DNA from: Meloidogyne chitwoodi
Taxonomy: Eukaryota; Nematoda; Chromadorea; Rhabditida; Meloidogynidae
Length of the DNA stretch: 64,000 nucleotides
Direction: 5' to 3'
Assembly (NCBI GenBank): GCA_015183035.1
Contig: JACZZP010000012.1
Coordinates: 1,984,001 to 2,048,000 of the forward strand
A program made the position numbers and the translations under genes. Of the stretch, positions 56,393 through 64,000 are shown piece after piece; position 1 is the stretch's first letter; every line of letters begins with the position of its first letter. The notes beneath the pieces were generated by a model that had not been told where the DNA came from, ran no database searches, and was given only the letters and a program-made list of their open reading frames with translations.

Positions 56393-58480
56393 TCATTCTT
56401 TCGTGCTGAGTCGGCATATTGGATTGTTGTAGACCATCTGCAAATCAATTTTGTGTCCAAAAAGTTCTCGAATGTTTGATATTCCATAGCGAATCATTGT
56501 TGGCCTTTTAAAATTAATTTTAGTTTTTGTACATTATTTAGAGAAAAAGAAACTAAAAAAACCTTTCAAGTGACAATCCAAAACCTGCAACAGCAACATT
56601 ATCAGGCAATCCCATCGGCAAAAGCATTTCTGGTCTAAACATACCAGAATTACCAATTTCAACCCATTTCTTTAAGCCTTGATGATAAGCAAAAATCTCC
56701 ATTGAAGGCTCTGTATAAGGGTTGTATGTTGGTTTGAAACGGAGATTTTCAATTCCTTAAAAAACTGAAAATATTCTAAAAAATAAAAAAGAAACAAACC
56801 GCATTTCCTAAAGAATTCAGTAAAAAGTCCAATAACATGTGCCAAAGAAAGGTTTCGTTCAGCAACAACTCCTTCAACTTGGTGAAATTCTGCCAGATGG
56901 GTAGCATCCAATGTTTCATTTCGAAAAACTCTGTCGATGCTGAACATCTTTGTTGGTACAAAACCCTTAGAAAAAGAAAAAATAAATATTTTAAACTCTA
57001 ATTTAAAAGAAAACCTTTTTTGCTAAAGAGTATAATTGTCTAGCTGATACTGCAGTCGTGTGCGTCCTCAACAAATTCTTCTGAGCCTCTTTTATGTTCC
57101 AATCGTATTTATAACTGAAAAAAAAATATGAACAATGTTTAAAATATAGATTTACATCAACGGGACTTGAACCCTCAACCTTGAGGGACAAAACTAACAC
57201 ATAACTGACTACACCACAACGACCATAATAAATAATTGTAACTTTTTAATAAAGATATAATTAAAGTTTCTAAATAACAGCCCACAATTAAAGGGAAGAA
57301 TATTTAAAACAATTTAAAAAATAAACCCAAGTGATCCATATCCTCCTTCAGAGTGAACTTTTTTGACCTTCTCAAGATAATCCTGAGGAAATTCAGTAGA
57401 AATTGCTGGTTCTAAAATTTAAAAAAATAAAAGAAAATTTAAATTAAAAAAAAACCTGACAAAAAGAAAGTATCATGAGAATCTCTAGCTGGATGTTGCT
57501 GAGGCTGAAAGAGTGCATCAAAATTCCAAAAAGAAGATTCTACAAATTTATTTGTTGGCATCTCAGAAAATCCCATTTGAAAGAAAATATCTCGAAATTC
57601 TGCCCTTACTTTAAGCAACGGATGTAAATGTCCAGACTGTGGAATTATTCCCATTGCTTCAAAATTGTATTTTTTGAAGCTTTTGTTCCGCCAAGAACCT
57701 CTAAAAAGCTTGATATTTTAATAAAATAAATTTAAAGTAAATTAAAACTAACGTTGTAATCATTTCAGTTGTCAAATCCAATTCAGGTTTAGACAAATTT
57801 TCGTTGAATTTGGTACCTTTGGTTACAACCATTGCCTTAAACGACCTAAAAAATACTGAATTTATTATTATTTTAATTATTTAAAAATACACATTTCAGT
57901 TATCCATTTCCTCTTTTTTAAGATTCCAATTGTTTTTGTATCCAAATTATGTGTTCCTTCTTTAATTTGTTTGAGCTCATCTCTAGAAGTGTCTTGTACT
58001 GCTTTTGCTTTTCTAACAACCCAATTAACACCATGTTTGACTTCTGATGTTATCCAACCAGCAGATATTGCTTTTCCAAAACCAATTGGTCCAAACGATT
58101 CTTTCTATAAAAATACACAAATCCTTATTAAAATTAAAAAAACTAACATCAATTAATGCTTTAGGAACACCCTGTTCACCAACCAAATCAAAGACTCTAT
58201 ACTCATGAGATCCTTCATCCAAAACCTGTGTACCCTCATTAGTCAATTGAAATTTAGAAATTTTGATCTCTTTCACATCAATTAACTAAAAAATTACAAA
58301 ATAAGATTAGTTAATTTCTGAAAAATTCCAAACCTCTTCATGACTTTGTAAGCTTTTAATAGCACCAACAAGTTTTTGATGATCAATACAAAGTTGTTCT
58401 GCAAGTTCATTACTTTGAAAGTTATCTTGTTGTTGAAGAATAGTCAGAAGTTTACAAGGCTCAAAATTACATTCTAACAT
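56393..58480 (-). CDS. fars-1: Cytosolic phenylalanine-tRNA ligase alpha subunit
   Basis: This is the catalytic alpha subunit of the alpha2-beta2 enzyme that charges tRNA-Phe. The start at 58480 gives [20 protein letters not shown], leading the winged-helix N-terminal domains ([15 protein letters not shown], then GKAISAGWI). The class II core is intact. Motif 2 lies around [20 protein letters not shown] and [22 protein letters not shown] and [19 protein letters not shown] precede it, and motif 3 is [20 protein letters not shown]. The C-terminus ends CRLSTKE at a TGA at 56393. A tRNA-like sequence lies in one intron. It is full length with no defects, on the opposite strand to and convergent with thoc-7. 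Confidence 0.95.
57151..57226 (-). repeat. tRNA-like sequence in fars-1 intron
   Basis: On the minus strand TGTGGTGTAGTCAGTTATG (A-box-like) is followed by GAGGGTTCAAGTCCC (a consensus-like B-box with a paired T stem). The acceptor stem is not complementary, so a working tRNA is unlikely. Confidence 0.55.
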
Positions 58481-58791
58481 TTTAATTGAATTAAATTAAC
58501 TAATTAATCAATAAATATATAGTGCGAAACCAAAAATTTGAATTACAAAGCAGAAAAAACTGATAATAAATAATAAAATAAAAGAATAAAACATGAAAAA
58601 GCAGAAAACAAAAAATTTAGGTAAAATGAAAATTAGACCAAATGAAAATACCAAAACAAACGAAAAATATAAAAATAGTGTACAAATGAAAAGCTAGAGA
58701 GTAAAACAAAAAATAGTGTTAGCTAGACAAAAAACACCAATAAATCAATCTAATCTGGACGTTTGAGCGCAGAAAAAGAGTGAGTATAGAA

Positions 58792-59791
58792 TAGAGTGCG
58801 GCGCAGGACAGGATCCTGGCAGGATTTTACAGGATCCTGTGGCAAAATCCTGTTATTTTTAGGATTTACAGGATAAACAGGATTACAGGATTTTACAGGA
58901 CTAGTCCTGTAAATCCTGTCCTGTATAATTTTTTAAAACCAAATCCTGTTACAGGATCCTGTGATTTTTTTTGCATTTTACAGGATTGAGAGATACACCG
59001 AATACTACTATTTTTCTTCCTTTTTTTTCTCTCGTTGTACTCTCTTGCTTTTTTCTCTCTCCTTGATTTCTTTGACTCTTTTGCTCGGGAGAAAAGAAAG
59101 TATGAAAGTTTTATTTGTATTTTAATTGGCCTTTCACCAATCCAAGTGTGGTTAAGTGGATAAAATGCAAGTCTTTGGTTTTCTGGATGAAGGTTCGATT
59201 CCTTTAAAACACGCAGATTTTAACAATTAATTTCTTCTTTTGTTTATTTTGCTTTCGTTTTAAAAATTTTTTATATCAAAAATAAAGGTCAAATTTTCCT
59301 CTGCAGTGCTAAAGATGAATTTTTAGCAACTAGATGCAATAAATTTTCAAAAATTTCGCCTGCGGCGCTGAAAATAACCCAAAACCTGAAATTTTGAAAT
59401 TTTATCCATTCTGAAGACCTAAACCGATATACTAAGGTTGGCGGTTCCTTGAGATGAACCGAAAATTTACAATATCTTTCACCAGATACTGCTGAGATGT
59501 TAATTTTCTTGCATAATTCAATTCCCAATCTAAATTACACTTATTGATTCCCAACTTTGAATAAATTTTATCTTATTTTTAGCATTTAATCAAAGGATTT
59601 ACATGTTAGAACATTTTTCGATTATTTTTGGGGTAAATCCTGTAATCCTGTACAGGATCCTGTAAATAAAATAACAGGATATGCAAAATTACAGGATTTA
59701 CAGGACTAATCCTGCCGGATCCTGTCCTGTAAAGATTTTCAAAATCCAGTCCTGTTGCAGGATCCTGCATATGCGGTTTTGCCGCACTCTA
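58792..59791. mobile_element. Non-autonomous hAT-like element with CAGGATCCTGT arms (element 2)
   Basis: The ends are inverted repeats TAGAGTGCGGC, flanked by an exact 8-bp duplication GTATAGAA (58784-58791 and 59792-59799). Each end is followed inward by arrays of CAGGATCCTGT / ACAGGATTTACAGGA units in opposite orientation (about 58806-58990 and 59635-59775). The middle has a TCAGCGCCGCAGGC motif on the minus strand (about 59366) and a plus-strand tRNA-like sequence (59141-59216). It has no transposase. Architecture and core match the element at 36753-37850, but ends and arms differ. Confidence 0.85.
59141..59216 (+). repeat. tRNA-like sequence inside hAT-like element 2
   Basis: GTGTGGTTAAGTGGATAAAA (A-box-like) and GAAGGTTCGATTCC (B-box) are at tRNA spacing. 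It begins with the same GTGTGGTTAA word as the counterpart in the element at 36753 and shares TTCGA-TCCTTT. Confidence 0.6.
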
Positions 59792-60064
59792 GTATAGAAT
59801 ACGGTTCTTAAGAATTAAAATGGAATACATGCAATATTATCTTCACAAAAAAATTTCCAAAATGCATGAAAAAATGCAAGAAATAATTTATAACTACAAA
59901 TTTATAAAATTTTAATTTTTATTCAAAACAAAAAGCTGCAAAAAAATAAATTATTTTTAACAATACATACAATAAAAGAAATAATTCTGTAAACTATGAT
60001 TAAAGATAAACTCAAAATCACATAGTGGTTAATATATCATAATATAGAAATTATTTATTTACAA

Positions 60065-60707
60065 TCAACTAGTAGAAGACGAGTTTGAAATAGTAATTTG
60101 TGTTGAGTCAACTAACGATCTTGAATCTGCCTTAAAATTAATGTTAAAACTAAATATGAAAAAAATTCGAAAGTTTTAACAAAAGGATCAAGTTTAGGGG
60201 AATAAAATCTTGAACCGAAAAAAATGTTTAAGCCTTAAAGCCGAATTTTATTAAATTCAAATCTTAACTGAGAAAACCAAATCTAATTAAAACAATAAAA
60301 ATAGAAACCTCTGGAATACTTTCTTGTGTAGGATCCTCTACTTGTAAAACAGATGATTTTGAAGCATACAGCTCAGAAATTGATGAATCTTCCAATGAAT
60401 TAATCCATCTTTGCTTCACCAAACTATTTTCTTTATTTATTAACATAAACCTTGTCAAAGCATATAAAAAAGCATTTCTAAAATAAAATAATTACTAAAA
60501 TATATTGAGAAATCTAAGATAAAAACTGTTTAATGGATTTTATGAGGAAAAATAGAAAATTTTTAATCTTTAATTCGAAATGACCGTCATACAGGTATAA
60601 AAAATCCTAAATCTATTAAAAAAAACTTGAAATCTCAGTACATAAAAAAGTATAAGCTAATCCAGAGTGCAGCATAATTCCACGGAATTAAAGCAATATC
60701 TTCCTTT
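60065..60707 (-). CDS. Small membrane protein, 5' exon not identified
   Basis: Three exons link in frame. Exon 60642-60707 encodes KEDIALIPWNYAALWISLYF. The next (about 60310-60476) reads INAFLYALTRFMLINKENSL then VKQRWINSLEDSS, and the last reads ADSRSLVDSTQITISNSSST, ending at a TGA at 60065. The join of the first two builds one strong membrane segment of about 25 residues (WNYAALWISLYFFINAFLYAL) followed by a basic-then-Ser-rich tail. An acceptor TTTTAG before 60707 shows at least one upstream exon, which could not be placed; a Met codon near 61151 (MKGFWLREILPS) does not join in phase. No family is recognised. Confidence 0.5.
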
Positions 60708-60756
60708 CTAAAAGTAAAATAATAATATTCTAAAGACCAATTAAAAAATAAACGAT

Positions 60757-60853
60757 GACAATGTTGGCGAGTAACTCATCAAAAGAAGACCAAATTTTGC
60801 GTTTTATTGAAATAAAAAACAGAAGGTTCCCGATTCAAGTCCGGGCGGTGTCA
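60757..60853 (+). repeat. Degenerate tRNA-like sequence with class II proportions
   Basis: GACAATG at the 5' end can pair with CGGTGTC at the 3' end (six of seven, one G-T). The T arm CCCGA-TTCAAGT-CCGGG is nearly intact and TTGGCGAGTAACTC resembles a Ser/Leu D arm. The length of 97 nt and the poor anticodon region suggest a decayed Ser/Leu-type tRNA or a SINE head. Confidence 0.5.
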
Positions 60854-60859
60854 AAGTTA

Positions 60860-61280
60860 AAAAAGAAAAGTAAAAATCTAAAAAATATTAAAAAAATAAA
60901 ACAATTTTTTTTTAAATAAAGAAAGTTTACAGCAATAATTTATTAGAAATATTAGTGCAAAAATACAGTATAGTTAGGTTAGAGAAATAAGCTAAGGACA
61001 TATGAGTATCATAGGACAAATAAGTGAAATTAAACAATTGAACCAAATGAGATTATAGCAATTGTAATATATACATTTTGCTGATTTTTGGTATTTTCAA
61101 AATGTAAAAAATATGAAATATCTAACAGAAGGTAAAATTTCTCTTAACCAAAAACCTTTCATATTTACATTTTAATAAAAAAATCAGCTACAATTTAAGG
61201 TTATATACAATACCGATGAGTTTTTATTATCACAATTTTTATTGTTTGTTCCTATTCAATTCAACGTTTATCCAGGGCCT
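60860..61280. other. Intergenic or intronic stretch with inverted repeat
   Basis: It includes an imperfect inverted repeat at 61079-61196 (GCTGATTTTTGGTATTTTCA against its counterpart AATAAAAAAATCAGC, and AAAATGTA..ATATGAAA inside). An upstream exon of the small membrane protein gene may be hidden here but was not found. Confidence 0.45.
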
Positions 61281-61697
61281 TTATTGTTTCCAGAGGATCA
61301 CGTTGAAGTCGCCGGCACGAACAAGAAGTGAGTAGTTGTCGCCTTGGCTACTTTAAAAAAAGAAAAAAGATTAATTAAAACCTCTCTCAAAGTAGTTAAA
61401 TTCTAACGTGATCGAGCAGACTCCAGTGCGCGAGAAGTTGACACTGCACTGCCAGTCATCACAGCCGTGCCTTGTATTGAGAGCGCCTTTCACATGTTTG
61501 CCAATCTCCTGCATCGCCTTGTGAGAGTCATGCAACGAACCGTATCTAAAATATACATAAATTTTTAAAAAATTCTGCTCTCACTTCGTGACAGCCTCAG
61601 CAATGACTAGATGAGCAAATTCCCGCGTTCCTGTCGGAGCATTATGAGCATTATGCTCGATGATCACCCTTCCGTTCAATACCACCAATTGGCTCAT
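61281..61697 (-). CDS. Divergent dynein light chain (LC8-type fold)
   Basis: Three exons are joined. The start at 61697 gives MSQLVVLNGRVIIEHNAHNA then PTGTREFAHLVIAEAVTKYG. Exon 2 has HDSHKAMQEIGKHVKGALNT followed by RHGCDDWQCSVNFSRTGVCS. Exon 3 has QGDNYSLLVRAGDFNVILWK and ends at a TAA at 61281. The helix pattern and the W-x-C-x-V strand, then a final FNVILWK strand, match the dynein light chain LC8 fold (compare its PTWHCIVG and VAILLFK regions), though overall identity is low. LC8 proteins dimerise and serve as hubs for dynein and other partners. A small intron in the 5' untranslated region is likely (donor near 61755). The codon use here is less AT-rich than in the neighbours. The family call is moderately secure. 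Confidence 0.7.
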
Positions 61698-62473
61698 GAT
61701 TGGCCTTAAAAATAATTGTCATTTTTAATATAAAAATTTAAAAAAATAATACCAAGAATGCAGGAAGGATGGAGAAGATAACAGACAACGAACGACAGCC
61801 AAGGAGTGAGTGAATATTTGATGTTAATAAAATCATCTTTATTGGTAGCTTTTATAGTATTATATTACCCCTAACATTTGGAAAAAAAGTCTTAAGAGAC
61901 TCTATTGTCTCAAATTAAAAACTCAAAAACACACATTTGTTTTTAAATTTATTCTCAAAGCTTTTTCAAATTTTATTAAAAAATATATAAAAAATTATGA
62001 CTTTTAAAGAATATAAATAAATTGGCAAGAATATTTGGGCAAAATAGTATATAATAAAGCTTATTTTTGAAGTAATATATTTAAAAAATTAAAAATATTT
62101 TTTGAAGGAATGCATAAAAAAAGAATTATTAGAAAGAAAAGGTTCAAGACTCTATTGTCCAATCATTAATTATAAATATAGAATTAATATCAAAATTGTG
62201 ACAATTTGAGTCTCAAAATTAAAATAAGATCTACATTAAAAGAGATCAATTCCCTCAAATGATCAAAACTTTCAAAAGATCAAAACACCCATTAGAGTAA
62301 ATAAATAATTAAAAGGGAACATTAAAGTATTGAAAAATAAACTTAAAACTTGTTTTTATTTTTAGATACTCTAATTGAGTATTTTTGATCTTTTAAAGTC
62401 TTTTTTTAATTTAAATTTAAACCTTGAATGTGTATTTTTAATTTCCTCATTGTTTTCCTTTATACTTTTTCTT
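61698..62473. other. Intergenic AT-rich region
   Basis: This holds the promoter and 5' leader of the dynein light chain-like gene and the 3' flank of netrin. AGACTCTATTGTC words recur at about 61899 and 62152. The open frames on the plus strand at 62375-62658 are antisense shadows of netrin's last exon. Confidence 0.55.
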
Positions 62474-64000
62474 CTACAATTTTTGAGAGGTTTCCACAGT
62501 TGTATGAATTTGTTTTTTATTTTTATTTTCTTCTTCTTCTTCCTTTTCATTTTGTTTTATTTTTAAACATTTTTCTCTGTAATGTCTACGTCCAAAACGT
62601 TCAAATTTGTCAATTAAAGATTCATCCCAATCAATTAAAAAAGAATGACGAGGATTAATAATTAATGATTTTAATTTATTTTTTTCTTCTTCTTCTTCTT
62701 TAATTATTAAATTATTTAAAATATTAGAATGTTTATATTGTCCTTTAAAATTAAAATTAAAAATAATTTAATTAAAAAAAATACCCATTAACAAATATTT
62801 TCTTCCAATTTTAATTTTTGGGCATTTACAAACCAATAATTTATCAGATAATAAAATGACCATTTCTTCTCCTGGTTCTACTAAAAATTTATTTATTAAA
62901 CCTTCTTTTTCTTCTTCTTCATTTTTAAATATTGAAATGATTTGAATTTGATATTTTGCCCATCCATTGATTAATTTACGACCAATTATTTGTAAATGAA
63001 AAGCTTAAAAATGTAAAAAAAATTTAAAAAATATATTTAAAAAAACCGTAATCATTTTTACAAAATTTTTTATGTGTTAAACGTGTAGAGGCTGCTCTAC
63101 ATTTATCACAATCATCTTTAAAATTTGAGGAAAATAATTTAAAAAATATTTAAAAAACCTTTATTGACTGAATTTTTAACATCAAAGAAGACTTTTTCAG
63201 GTGCTGAAGGACCTGAAAAAAATTTTATTTTGAAATTTAATTTTAAAAATTGAAAAAGGACGACGTTAACATTAACAAAGTATTTTTTATTAAAAAAATA
63301 AATTTTAAAATTTAATTTTTTTAAATTGAAAGAAATTATGACGTTAAAATTGAGATGTTTTTTAGAAAAAAAATTAAAAATAAATTAATCTCTTACGAAT
63401 ACAAGGTGTAACGGGTGATCTGGATTGTTGAAATCCTTTAGCACAACGATTACAAGTTGGACCTTTTTTTAAATTTAAATTAAAAAAATGAAAAAATAAA
63501 ATAAACCATCAACTCCAGGCTTACAAATGCACTGTCCACTTGTCTAAAAATAACAAAATTAAAAAAAAATTAAATTTTTAATTAAAACCTGATTGCAATT
63601 GCGTGATAAAGAACCAATAGGATGGCATAAACAAGCTTTAAAAAAATAAAAAAATTATTCAAAATTTAATATTCTCTCTTACGTTTGCAAGCTTTACGAT
63701 GTGTTATAGGTTTGTCTTGATCTCTAAAATAGCCAAGTTTGCAATACTAAAAAAATAAAATAAAATGAGATTAAAAACCTCAAAATAAGACAGAAAAAAA
63801 AATAATTAAAAATAAAAAAAATATTTTTAATTTTGCCACACATTCCGTTAAAAAAATCTATCAAAATGCCTTATCCCTCAGGCATTATATCCCTTAATAA
63901 CTAAAAAAATTAAAAACAAACATGACAATTTCTGCCAGCAGTATTATGTCTACAATTAAGACAAACACCTCCACTTTGATAACCACTGAGTCTGTAAAGT
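62474..64000 (-). CDS. unc-6: Netrin (UNC-6), 3' part; 5' end outside window
   Basis: This is a secreted axon and cell guidance cue acting through UNC-40/DCC and UNC-5 receptors. The window holds the laminin-type EGF repeats: at the right edge [20 protein letters not shown], then [40 protein letters not shown] and [12 protein letters not shown], all diagnostic of netrins. Exons at 62735-63190 encode the C-terminal netrin (NTR) module: [40 protein letters not shown] and [19 protein letters not shown]. The tail to 62474 is Lys/Glu-rich, as in netrin C-termini that bind matrix. The laminin VI domain lies beyond position 64000. The introns are short and no defect was seen. Confidence 0.92.

Larger units (their letters stand above)
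58481..60064. other. Intergenic region dominated by a hAT-like element
   Basis: The 1000-bp element at 58792-59791 makes up most of this spacer between the fars-1 start and the stop of the small membrane protein gene. The flanking parts are AT-rich with loose ACAAATGAAAA-type repetition (58600-58750). No gene was recognised. Confidence 0.6.

Noticed and set aside
57151..57226. A functional tRNA gene in the fars-1 intron
   Set aside because: The T arm is good but the acceptor strands do not pair and the anticodon stem is not convincing; a link between a tRNA-like sequence and a tRNA ligase gene is likely coincidence, as similar sequences occur in unrelated introns.
62375..62658. Plus-strand hydrophobic open frames
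   Set aside because: They are antisense to netrin's last exon, whose Glu/Lys-rich codons read as Phe/Leu on the other strand.

Overview
The window is nuclear DNA from a nematode, most likely a plant-parasitic tylenchid close to root-knot nematodes (Meloidogyne). Supporting signs are a very high A+T content, many short introns of about 30-90 bp with plain GT..AG ends, single-copy animal genes (netrin, animal-type fatty acid synthase, NSD-type methyltransferase), a nematode-type nuclear receptor with P-box CNGCKTFFRR, and a short F-box protein of the kind expanded in Meloidogyne. The genus is an inference; no rRNA or spliced leader was found to fix it. There are no bacterial genes, CRISPR arrays or operators.

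Layout. Most genes lie on the minus strand. 1-3472: SLC16-type monocarboxylate transporter (3' end cut by the window). 5488-8574: SLC7-type amino acid transporter. 9831-10746: CENP-B/Tc5-type DNA-binding protein without a visible transposase core. 11272-13621: nuclear hormone receptor. 13992-17189: NSD/MES-4-like histone methyltransferase (PHD, PWWP, AWS, SET). 18331-31349: complete animal fatty acid synthase with an extra N-terminal exon. 35876-38062 (+): F-box gene broken by a transposon in an exon. 38313-39731: unrecognised small protein. 41776-42313 (+): small secreted protein. 42605-47710: leishmanolysin-like (invadolysin) metallopeptidase, with an oppositely oriented one-pass membrane protein gene (45742-46754, +) nested in one of its introns. 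49140-52884: TMF1-like golgin. 53151-54233 (+): ribosomal protein S4. 54433-55534 (+): THO complex subunit 7. 56393-58480: cytosolic phenylalanyl-tRNA synthetase alpha subunit. 60065-60707: small membrane protein (5' exon not found). 61281-61697: divergent dynein light chain. 62474-64000: netrin/unc-6 (5' end cut by the window).

The genes are mostly unrelated housekeeping or developmental genes and do not form a pathway. rps-4 and thoc-7 are head-to-tail 199 bp apart and could share transcription. TMF1-like and rps-4 are divergent from a 266-bp spacer.

The more unusual content is repetitive. Two roughly 1-kb elements with hAT-type hallmarks (perfect 8-bp target duplications and terminal inverted repeats) carry inward-facing minisatellite arms. 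Their arms and termini differ, but they share an internal core and an antisense tRNA-like sequence in the same order. One sits in the F-box exon. Several hairpin MITE families, about ten degenerate tRNA-like sequences (many in introns), and minisatellites built around TTCCGGAA and TCAGAATT fill the rest. Exon boundaries were read by eye from splice signals and reading-frame continuity, so small boundary errors are possible.
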